Shown here: in pieces, positions 13,578 through 24,309 of the stretch
How the letters are laid out: every line of letters begins with the position of its first letter
Position numbering within the stretch: position 1 is the first letter of the stretch
Source of the DNA: Sipunculus nudus
Lineage: Eukaryota; Annelida; Sipuncula; Golfingiida; Sipunculidae
Assembly: GCA_026874595.1 (NCBI GenBank)
Contig: CM049314.1
Location: forward strand, 9,104,729 to 9,168,728
DNA length: 64,000 nt
Reading direction: 5' to 3'
The notes under the pieces: generated by a model
Databases searched by the model: none
What the model was told of the DNA's origin: nothing
The model's input: the letters and a program-made list of their open reading frames with translations, nothing else
Translations under genes and position numbers: made by a program

Positions 13578-13697
13578 CGGATCTTCAACTTTTACATGAA
13601 ACAGTTTTTTCATTGAAATGTGGTCACACTTTCTTGTGAGACCATGTCAGATGGGTCCGTTATTTTACACGATTACCATTTTAATGCGAAAAACTGA
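12325..13697. mobile_element. TIR element filled with palindromic tandem repeats
   Basis: The ends form an inverted repeat of roughly 30-40 bp: 12,340-12,374 against 13,650-13,685, sharing the core GGTAATCGTG and AATAACGGACCCAT. The interior (12,380-13,500) is an array of about nine units of 113-157 bp. Each contains a near palindrome built from TGTGGTCACA and TGTGACCACA, a GACCAGCCATATAAG-like segment and an (AT)n spacer of variable length. No coding potential was seen. It looks like a non-autonomous DNA element whose core has expanded as a satellite; exact ends and target duplication are unclear. Confidence 0.65.
13501..13573. repeat. (AT)n microsatellite
   Basis: About 73 bp of nearly pure AT dinucleotides inside the TIR/tandem-repeat element. 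Confidence 0.95.
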
Positions 13698-13847
13698 ATA
13701 GGGTCCATTCGTTCATTCGTATGGAGAATCACGTCAGGTTCCTGTGGTGATATTAAAATGCTTGGGGTAAGAGGCTTACTTTCTGAATCATCCGAAAAAG
13801 GAAATCAATCAGTTCGTCGGTTCATGCATGTTTCGCTTGCGCTGCTT

Positions 13848-13848
13848 T

Positions 13849-13884
<36 letters not shown>

Positions 13885-13965
13885 AATATGGGATTATTTA
13901 TACAGGACTCTTAATTATTCATACGGGATATCTGAATAATTGTAATGTATAGATATATATATATA

Positions 13966-14036
<71 letters not shown>

Positions 14037-14055
14037 GAGAGTGAGTGAGAGAGAA
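13848..14055. repeat. (GA)n / (AT)n / (GA)n microsatellite cluster
   Basis: GA-rich runs at 13,848-13,882 and 14,004-14,055 flank an (AT)n run at 13,965-14,003. The AT+GA part is the single unit B counterpart of the doubled module at 1,499-2,095 in unit A. Confidence 0.9.
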
Positions 14056-14345
14056 GAGGAGGAGGGTAATGTCGCTTTTTATGTTTGTTTGGATGAATTG
14101 AGGAGCGGAAGGTATGACCATGTCGCTGCAGTAATACACACGTGTAGCTCAGCTGTCAGATGTAAAATTGTGCATTAAAATCATTCTTAACTTGCAAATA
14201 CGAAAACAAAAGGAGAAAGATTAAAGCGCATTCGGTTTATCATACTATATTTAATAACGACAACATGTTGTCATTCACAATAAACCCTATTTTAGGGGAG
14301 CACACTCATAAAAACAAATTATATTTTATCAGCTAGATAATTATA

Positions 14346-15349
14346 CAGACGAAGCCGCTTAATCGCACGAGGCTTATGTCAAGCAAATTTGATGCAATTA
14401 ACCAAAGTTGCATTTAGGCGAAGTTCACCGTCTACCATGTGTAAGGGTAGGCCTAATGATCGATTGGACCGCATATTTTCTAATTAATTTAGCATTTGTT
14501 TTGTAACACCATTCGTATTGTAATAAAGAATAAAAACACCAATATAAGATAACTTTCTTGGATGTTTGTCTCCCTCTGAGCGATTATTCGAGAAATCTGT
14601 GACTAGGCCACGGCATACTTCTTTGAAATGTCGACTTGTGGAACCCTTTGGTCTTTCATCTTGATAACTTCATACTTGTCAGCCAAGGAGAGATCGTTGC
14701 GGTTGCGGTTGCCACTGAGGATTTAATAGTGACATGATTCTAAATTTGCTGGTCTTTTATAGAAGAGATGTTTTAACAAGACATAACGAAAATAAGGGGT
14801 TAACAATGTAAGTTTATATAAGAGCCTTTGACAATTCTTTTATGAGTATCATCAAAGGAAGAAATCATGGAACAGCTAGCACACAAAGTTTGTTTGTCAA
14901 ACAAACTCAAGCTAATTAAGAGTTGCTCTTGTGATCAAGGTGTTTAATACGCGTGACGTATTTTTAACCTACCATTGTAACCCACTTCAAAGAGAAGGTG
15001 CTGTGACCGTATCGAACTGCATCACCGAGCACAGGGAAAAAAAAGTCCTTTGTACACATGTGCACCTGCTGTTATCACAGGGGCTACTTTTGAAGTTCCG
15101 GTCTATGATCATTATTGGAATAACACAAACACAACTCATCGAATGATTGAAGTACTTGCATTTAACGTGAGTTTTCTACCTTCCTGCCATATTTTCCCTT
15201 GCGTCAATAGGAAGTTTGCGATAATGAGGCTTCCGATTATGCGGCGCGTTTTTAATGATAACATATAGGAAATGGTTTTGGATTTCATAATTTCTTGGAA
15301 ATGAGCTGCAGTTTCTGTTAACCGACTTGCAAATAAGTGGCGTCGTCTG
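14346..15349. mobile_element. TA-flanked DNA transposon inserted only in unit B
   Basis: The element begins CAGACGAAGCCGC and ends GGCGTCGTCTG, giving matching terminal inverted repeats, and both sides carry TA (14,344-14,345 and 15,350-15,351). Unit A runs straight through the corresponding point near 2,772 with no such sequence, which is an empty-site comparison. Length is 1,004 bp. No intact transposase is visible. TA target and CAG...CTG ends fit the Tc1/mariner/pogo (Tigger) superfamily. Confidence 0.7.
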
Positions 15350-17305
15350 TATATGGTTTTAAATGATATATACGTTATCGGTTTTTACAAGAAAATATGA
15401 CTTATTGGCACTTTAGTGAGACTAGAGTGCAAATCGATAGCAAACGATGATGCCATCTTAAATGTATCATTTATTATAACTTAAATGGTTAAATGATCAG
15501 CTCGCCATGCAGTCATAGCCTTAAACATCATATAACTATGACTGTTGCTTGTGTTATGAATGTCCTATTTTGCAGAAAAAAATATCAAGTATTTGCATAA
15601 GGAAACAGCCGTTTTCAACTGGATGATTCCGATACTAATATGATTAATAACCTTTATTAATTCATCGTAATTACTGCAAATTACCTACAAAGAAGACAGA
15701 CTCTAGGGTTTGACTTATTTAGCCTAGGAATGGTGTTATGCATATAACCATGGAGGAAAAGTTTGTTTACTGGAGACGACCCCTCAGCTTTAAAAGTGAT
15801 ATCTCAATTCAGTATCTAAATAATATCTCAAATCAGTAGCCCATTTGTTCAGAAAGAGTAATATATTACAAAACTATACTCCCCTGGCTTGCTGATATTG
15901 TTTATTTAAAAGCAAAAGTTGGCAAGAGATAATCAAAGAGAAAACATCAGTAATTACATTAACATGGTTATTATAAGTGATAAAACGGGCATCTACCTGA
16001 GATTTCAGTACTACAATCTCCTCAAACTGAAAATATTGTGTAACGGGTCCTTAATGAAAAGCCAGTGGGGTTGACGATCATTATTCGATTGGCTGCTTAA
16101 CTGGCAGGAAACGTTTCTTGCTGGTTATTCATGTAGATCATGTCAGCAGTTTTGTAATCACTATCCTTATCACTAGAATCCTCAGTAGAGTCAACAGGTT
16201 GTGATATTTGATTCTTGTTAGAGTTGATAGCCGGGTAATACGGTTTTCACCATCTCGTATCGACATTTGCTCTTAATGCATATTCGCCGGACGATGACGT
16301 AAACACACCCGAATACTGCCCCAGCGCAATTCGTCTATCTCAGCATTTTTTTCATCCTTTGGTCAGGGCCCTTTGACGAATTTCTTCTATCCTTGAAGCA
16401 TATTGGATTATAGACGATACTATGTATTATGCTTTCCTATTTTGCAGGAAAATAATAACTTTTTATTGGATTTTTCAATCTGCCAGTGATGATCGAATCA
16501 CCACTTACTTTGTGCTTCTATTAGATTTGCATCCTCAAAAAAGATTAGGTACATCGGCCAACATAGTCGAAAATGAATCCCATTAATATCGACCCAAAAG
16601 CAAACTTTGAATGCTGGTGAGGAATAATCCATAAAGTACGTTTATAAAAGCATAAGATCTATTATGTGTACAAACAATTAGATATTGATCCAACCATTCT
16701 TTTAAAGGGATATGAATAAATTAACAGCTCATGACTTATAATTCGAAGCGTGGTTAATACGGTTGTCTCTCACAATGAATGCCAGGGCATTACATTTAAC
16801 ATTGAATACCATTCTAGATTATATTCTATCAATATGGACATTAGAGTTTTGAACAATAAATAAATACAAATACATATAATGAATGGTCAAGTATTAAACT
16901 TGCGTGTAAAATCTACCTTGCGTTTCATTAGCTGCGGAATGAGTAGTTATTGTTCAAAATATAGAACGAATACAACAATGCATGCAGATATATAAATATG
17001 AGGCAGGCCAGCAATACAAAGACATATAATACATAAACATATAACAAAAGATAAAACAATGCACGAAGGCAGAAAAAAAGTGCAGGGTTTCTTCGGGTAA
17101 TTTAAGTTCCTTTCTCAAAATTGGCTTATAAGTTTTTACTAATCCTTTGAGAAATTTATGCTGGAATTTTTGGAAGTGGCAAGTATATTTTTGAATTTTA
17201 TGGTGAAATTATTATCTAAACATATTGTAACATGCATGATTGTTTCACAGTCGAGTTTCTAAATGAATGCTTATGTAATAAAATACTTTATCATGATTAA
17301 TGGTT

Positions 17306-18322
17306 TTAAATGTGACCTTTGATACAAACAAATGAATGATTGCTATCACACGCAACGCGTTTCCATCTGAGGTCATCAGGCCCGTCGAAGATGGTGGTAG
17401 CACAGTCTCCTTGACCACTCTCTCCTGGCCGTATGATCACATCACTAACGGGCCCCATTCCTGCAAAAAGACTTTCGTGATTGCGTTAGTGCACATTGTG
17501 ACTGGTTTTAGATGAATGTCGCCATGAATACCGCCTCGTCTAAATATAAATATAGACTTACCTGTAATACACTGTTACTTCTACCTGGTCAAAGTCTAGT
17601 TATAAGGCAAAGATAAATGTGAAAACTGTTATCTCAGTAAAATATAAATGCTCCATTCAAACCTGCAGTTTTGTTTGTGAATCGCCATTCCTCAGCCCTC
17701 CATCCAATCCAGTACTCTGGATCTTTGAAATCAGCGTGCTCCTTGAGCTGTTTTACTATGTTTTCGTCTGATATACTATTTGTTTTAATCCACAAATGCC
17801 CTCCCTTTGCCTGACATTCCGTCTCGGCTTGGGACCATGTGAGATCATGCAGTCCTACCTTCAAGCACGACCCTGCCCCCCACAACAGGCAGTTCCAGTA
17901 ATGGCATGCCTTACAGAGTGCACCTAAGGTATGCAAAGTGAAAGCAGTCTAAAACAATTTGCAGACAGATTGTTCGGGGGAAATTATATAGTACATGAAA
18001 AAATAAATAGAAACAAATTACATACGACGCTTAGAAACATTTTACTTTCAAAAGATCCCAAATAAAGCTGGCTAATGTGTCTGTAGCGTTGTTCCTTTTT
18101 ATAGAATAATAAATATAAAATTACATGTAACATATACATGTTTGTCCTTACCTCTGACAAAGCATAAAAAACCTTTTACTTTCACGTGACAAGAGGCAAC
18201 TTTAATTCTGCCACTGTGTATTTTGAGACAACGCTTTGATTGGTCCTTTGTCAGCTGAAGCTGTTCCTCTTCACCAAGGACACATGACTTGTCTGCACAG
18301 TTAACACCTTTCAATAAGAAAT

Positions 18323-18382
<60 letters not shown>

Positions 18383-19759
18383 TGTTTTTACCTTGTTTGC
18401 ATTTTATGTTAAAATAATCAAAGACGTACCTGCATTTTTGAGAGTTTAAACATAGTGGTTACTTTTGCTGAAGATATAGTGTTCGGCGAGATGGACTGAT
18501 ATGAGAAATCCCTTACCTGTTGATATAACAGGTTGCCAGTTGTCAAATGGAAACCGTTTAACAGCAAGCCACGTGTGTTTAATCGATGAATTTTCCATTT
18601 GCCTCCTTAAATATTTTCGGTCTTCTGTCCCCAAATATCCAGGCAGCCTCATGTTAAGACGGCTGCATTCCGTTTCAGCGTTAGTTCTGGTGGATGGTCC
18701 AGCGTGAAAAGTAATTTCTTTTATACCTGAAAAAAACAGGTGTAATATAAGAGTTCTTCTCAGAAAAAAATTGAAGGAGGTCTACATGCAGTTTTTAGTT
18801 ACTCATACTTGATACATTGAATAATGTTAATGTTACTGCCTACAGTAAAAGTTACGGAATGCTTTTATATTTATGTTACCAATACAAGCGCTTGAATTCA
18901 ACACGCTGTATCAGCTGTACCTTTTAAGGTTATATTCATAGCTACGATATTTTCTCCCTTTTTTAGGATTTAATGTGATAAGTAATAAAATATAATAAAT
19001 CTGTAAGGCTTTCTCTGCTTTCATCAGGAGAAGACCAGCGCGGTGTGACCTTATGATTGTCATGACTTGTTTGTAATCCAAAAGAAATGTAAAATTATTC
19101 CATGTACAGCCTTCACGCAGCGGCTGAGCATTGCAGTAGTTCTATATCTCCTTCGCTTTAACCGAAGCTTTTTTAGCAAGATTTAATAAGGTTTCACCAA
19201 AAGCCTGATACAAGGTCACATAATTTTATCAGAGAATTAGTGCGGGGTGTTACGTGTTTAAAATTTCATGCACAAGGAGACAGTCTGTCATTGGTCCCAT
19301 TGTATCTCCTGGCCTTGCACACCAAAACTCTTGATATATAAAGCAGCGTTTAAGCCGAAGCAGATATAGAAGGACTTAAGGGTATAAACGCTGCTCGAGG
19401 AGTGCACATTCCGAGCGGATTTTCCCTTCATCATGACATTAAGTGGTAATGGCATAGACGGGTAAATTATTGTCAAGATTTTTATACATAACGAATAATT
19501 GTCGAAAATGCCCGGGGTGGTAGTCGTTAAAGTAGATAAACCATGCGTTCACAAAGAGGCAGAAAGTATTTATCATTACACACAGGGTTCATCAGATCTA
19601 TGGATCTACAAACATCGAGTAGCACAAATGTAAAAGAAGTGTCATTTATAAGAATATATATGACTTTCGTCATAATTGAAAAGATAATGTAAGTTTAAAC
19701 GTACCTATAATGGCATCAAAACTGCTGTGAAAGATTAGAATAATAACAAGAAAATACAT
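17306..19759 (-). CDS. Secreted double C-type-lectin-like protein, copy B
   Basis: Five exons: 19,705-19,759, 18,517-18,726, 18,152-18,307, 17,663-17,923 and 17,306-17,460 (stop TAA). All introns are GT-AG and phase 1; the product is 278 aa. Residues 1-18 are a hydrophobic signal peptide beginning MYFLVIILIF. Domain 1 (about 19-140) has the AETEC helix motif, a WLAVKR core and the terminal FLC cysteine. Domain 2 (about 141-278) has AETEC, WIGW, GDC, VAC and FVC. Both domains therefore keep the disulfide frame of C-type-lectin-like folds. The calcium-dependent sugar motifs (EPN/QPD, WND) are absent, so carbohydrate binding is doubtful. In molluscs such secreted proteins are often immune or mucus components (family knowledge); the role here is inference. 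Confidence 0.87.
18324..18380. repeat. (AT)n microsatellite in lectin B intron 2
   Basis: About 57 bp of pure AT dinucleotides just upstream of the exon 3 acceptor on the minus strand. Confidence 0.95.
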
Positions 19760-20169
19760 TGGACAACGTAAACGTACACAGCTCTCTGATAGCTTTACAC
19801 GAATTACCAGAGCCCTGTTCGTATCGCGTTATCAGATACTACATGATAAACTACTGCTACAACAATTCCAGTAACCAGGCATGGAGGTTTTAAGTAAACA
19901 ATTAGGACAGACCTCCATACAGATCTTCTAATTAATCAACAAAGAGAAACGACAATTTTTATCATGCGAGTTAAACAAAGCCCGCTGGTTTTGTAAGTAA
20001 TAACCGGGGTATAGTTGCAAGTGTGTGCAAATATCAACACATATATTATAATGCCACCCACGGATCTACACTAACATGCTTTTATTTGCAGACAATATTC
20101 ACGAGAACTGACAATCGTCACTTCAACTTAGTCAAGCATGAGATAAATAACATGTCTATGGGCAGAACA

Positions 20170-20440
20170 TATTAGGCAAAGCCGGGAGATCATAAGTTCG
20201 AATCTTAGCGTCCAGCTTTGAGATTTTTCACGCGTGGCCGTCACCCAGTCTGAGCGTTCTGCGGACAAAATGGGAAGGCTGTGGCCGCAGCCGTGGTTCA
20301 CTCACAGACGAGTGCGTCTTTCCAGGGTTGTTTGGTGTTATGAAACAGAAATGGGAAGGATTACACACCCAGGACCTCGACCCTTGCTGATGATCTTCAG
20401 TTACCCCCTATCACGTAGTCCGAAACCGCAATGTACATAA
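20170..20440 (+). repeat. Possible tRNA-like (SINE?) block, unit B
   Basis: Counterpart of 8,300-8,580, with the same GTTCGAATC B-box-like motif. No confident A box or tail. Confidence 0.25.
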
Positions 20441-21684
20441 ACTCACCTAAACAAGCAATAAAAATGTTGTGAATTACATCCACCAAACATATTACAACAA
20501 AACCACCAACATACATGGTGGGGTATCTTTATATTGATAATAATTTCTATTACAGTTCATCCATTAAATGTAACATTTATAGCCTCATGTGCCTTGCCGC
20601 TAAATTCGTTCATTCCATTTATTTGGTTTGGTGCATGTGGTTAGAACCTATGAATATATGACGCAACTGCTTTGTTAAGAGATTTTACACGATGTAGAAG
20701 GAAAAGGAAATGAGTATTAGAAGGATGGAGTTTGAATAAGATAATCGGTACAACGACAGCTGGCTTATGTAATGATAGCACTTTTCTTGATCTTTCTTTT
20801 CTAACGACAAATTTGGTTGGTAGGACCATTCCCCAAGTGTGAATGGTAAAGTGGGCAGGACCAAAACATATGGGACATTTTTTATGTGATGACCAAAGAA
20901 TCTTGTTACTTCATTCCACTAAATTGTTAAATGTTTAATCTTTCAGCCAAATATACTATCAGGATATACTGACTAAAATATTTTTTTTTATCATTTTACC
21001 TCTCCGAGGTAACCAAAATAGTAGGCCATATATCTCAATGCTTGAACTAAAAATATATTAGTTAGATACCAGTATCAATCTGCCTAGTTCCCTACGCTCA
21101 TCTGGACTTTGTAGTCACATCAGTGGACCAAAAGATTTATTAAAGGTGTGAGGAGCGTTTAAATAAAGGAACTGTCAATTGTATACGCCGTGACAAAAGT
21201 TGGTCTTAATAGACTTTACTTATCAACATAAATAAGTGGAATCTGTATTATATAAAACAATCAAAGGTTGTGATTGCATGAATGGCTAGGATAATGAGCG
21301 CTAGCTTTACACACCTTTAATAATGAGCATAATTGGTTATAAAGGTTAAATCATTTTCAAGTTTAACGGTAATGCGCACTCGTGATGACAGATACAATGC
21401 TGACGCTTTGGGGGCGAAGTATTGTATTGCTTCAAGGTTAATTGTGTTAGTCTTTTAGTTAAGGAATCACCAGGGTAAGGGAACAAAGCATTCTCTAGTT
21501 TAATCAGATTTACTAGTCAGTTAAGGGTCTAATCATTGCTGTACAAACAAATAAACATTGGCTTGTTAAATCTGTGTGTTGAGAGAGGAACCAACGTCTA
21601 TACTGCTGAGGAGACAATTCTTCTGCCGTTTATTTCTCAATACAAAGGACTATGATGTGGTTAGAAAGGGAATTATAGTTAAGC

Positions 21685-24290
21685 AAATCCTTCTTTTCAA
21701 AAGTTTCTTCATTGTTTGCAAAAAACACTATTTAGACCTATATGTAGAACAATACTTACTCTTATCAAGCGCTTATATTTCATTTGTATACCTAGTTGAT
21801 TATGCATCCTCTAGTCCGAATTAGAAAGGAATGGCAGGTATAGGACTAACCTATTTAAAAAATGATATCAATCGACTGATTTCCTCATCATAAATAAAAT
21901 ATATCAAAAAAGAAAGTGATTACAAAAGTATTTAATATCCATGTACATTAAGACGTCCCCGGTATCATGTAGGGATACCCCATCTATGAACTACAAACAC
22001 GTTGACAAGCGGAGTGTTAGAAATAGGTGTTGATGTGCAAAATTACGTGGGATACTTACGATGGTCATATGACGAACAACCGCGATCTTCCAAAGTTTTT
22101 ACAAGAGGCAGTTATATTACTTTTCTGACCATAATTTTACCAGTTTAAACTGCTAAGGTGCGTACTTTCTTCAAGGAAGATGAACCATAATATGGTTAAA
22201 TACACATCATGTAGTAAACTGGTCTGGTGAAGTGGTCTGAAGAGTCCAACAGCCCAGTTATATAACTGGAGCGCATTTGTTCAGTCCCAAATTTATAACA
22301 TACCTATTCTAAGTAATAATATTGTATATGTCATGAATATTGTGTACAATGATGAATATTTAATATATGTAATGTAGGCATTGCTGGATATATTAAATGG
22401 ACGCATATTCAGAAACTTTGGGGATACCACATGCAAAAAGCATCAACTGTGCGCATCAAAACCCAATAACCATAATGGACAGGGTACTGCACAATACACT
22501 GCGCACTTTATATGTTATACCTTGAGATCGTGACTCAGCATGGCTTGTTACTGTTATGGGTTGTAGAATCATAACATATATGTCGTGGTGAACTTGGTGT
22601 GAATGCAAACATGCAGTTTTTCGAGCGAGTGAAGCAAAGGCTGTGGCCCCATCACTCAGCAGTAAATATTTGGGCCTCGCCTGCGAGTCCTGGTACACTG
22701 TGAACCTAAACAATGAACAATAGTCATTTTGTATATTTACTTGTCTATTAAAGGTCTTGTCATTGTTGTACCAATGAATAAATCCTGGTTTGTTATATTT
22801 GTGTTTTGAGGGAGTAACAGCGGTTATACTGTTATTTGATAGGAAAATAATTGTGCCGTTTATTTCTCAATACAAAGGACTATAGGTTGATTAAAAAGTT
22901 TTTTCATGCAGTTAGAGGCGCCCCCTTTCGGATAGAACCATTGGTAAAACAGTATTGACTCTTACCAAGCGCTGGTATTTTCTCAGTTTACTTTGATGGT
23001 CATTACTTATTACAGTGGCTTGAACAATTGTTATTAAGCTTTATATTCGAATTTATTAGCTCTTGGCACATATATTGGGATAATGTATGCTTTGTCAGAA
23101 CCGGGTAACTTAAAGTTTCACGAGAAAGTAAATTTGACAGAGTATTAGCAACAAAATCTTCACAACTTCAAATTGATCACAAATCAATGCAGCCCCTATG
23201 ATTCCGGAACAAAAACATCAACGTTTGGCTAACAGATATCAGCCCTTTTAATAAAATTAAGCCGTAGTTGATTGTTGAGGCATCGTGAATAGAAAAGAGT
23301 TTTTTCCTGCTCTTCCTATTTAACATGCACCACAGCCTAACATATTTTTAAATTTCTGACACCGAAGCAGAATCTTTTACTAACCAATACATTCATTTTA
23401 ACATAGGAATTAAGGGTACTGGAAATGCGCAGATCCGTATCTAACAGCAGATATGATGTGAAGTGTAATGAACGCCCCGAAGTTGAATAATGCAATTTTA
23501 AACCATTGAGTGCTAAACAATAATTTCAGCTATAATAAAGCACATATCCTCTTGCAATATAGAGATGTCAGGAAAAGTAAAACCTGTTTACTCAAAATTC
23601 ACAAATTAATTTTTTTAAGGTGAAGATAAAGTAATGTATAAATACTTGACCAAGCGTAAATGTCATATTTCAATATGAACGCTTTCCAAAGATATTGCAA
23701 TATCCAGACAGACGTCAGGAAACAGATGCACCTCATGAGTGAATGATGTAACGTGGGACGGAAACTGCTGTATACATTGTTGGTTGAGCGTCCTACCACC
23801 AGCGTCTACGGTAGGTCGCCACGGGAGCCTAGCAAGAGAATATCGCATACTACTACCGACTCGCCGACATCAACAGACGCCGAGGCCCCGACTGCAGTTG
23901 AACAAGTGCAGTACAGGACGGTGCTGTACGGACTCCGATGAGCGTTAAGTTTAAGAGGTATTTAAGTGTGTTAAAATTTCTTATATAGTGCACTTTAATG
24001 TGTAAACTGATGTAGAGGCAAGGTTATTTGCATTTGTTAAGGTTGCATCGTCGTTTGTATCCCTAAAATTATTGTTTGTGTGGAAATGGGGGTACTATTA
24101 GGTCATTTACTTTCCGATATACTTGTGAAAAAGTGAATCCGGTGACATTATGGATTGTCAACATAAACTTAATAAATTAATTATGTCCGAGGAGGCTGTG
24201 TACTAACAGGGGCAGTGTGAAGTGATAAGGCAGGCCTTACCGCACCCTTCCGTGACTGACAGATGTGTAGCCAATGAAAGTCGAAGAAAG
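21685..24290. repeat. Tandem segmental duplication, partial unit C
   Basis: Bases 21,685-22,000 match 1-300. Bases 22,010-23,240 match 9,550-11,060 and 300-1,490. Bases 23,640-24,290 match 11,160-11,830. The unit then passes into gypsy internal sequence, so no third lectin gene is present in the window. Confidence 0.8.
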
Positions 24291-24309
24291 TGACTTATCT
24301 CTGCTTATT

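Larger units (their letters stand above)
9541..21684. repeat. Tandem segmental duplication, unit B
   Basis: Second unit of the array, about 12.1-12.5 kb against about 9.3 kb for unit A. The extra length is mostly an LTR fragment and leader (11,260-11,830), a TIR/tandem-repeat element (12,325-13,697) and a DNA transposon (14,346-15,349). Unit B lacks about 400 bp present in A at 2,335-2,735. It carries the intact lectin-like gene at 17,306-19,759. No other supported exons were seen. Confidence 0.85.

Noticed and set aside
12340-13680. CRISPR-like array
   Set aside because: Repeats are 113-157 bp with (AT)n spacers of variable length, lie inside a TIR element, and the genome is plainly eukaryotic.
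22456-22713. 85-codon minus-strand frame with counterparts at about 720-950 and 10,250-10,490
   Set aside because: Frame not preserved among the three units and no family resemblance; duplicated non-coding sequence is the simpler explanation.
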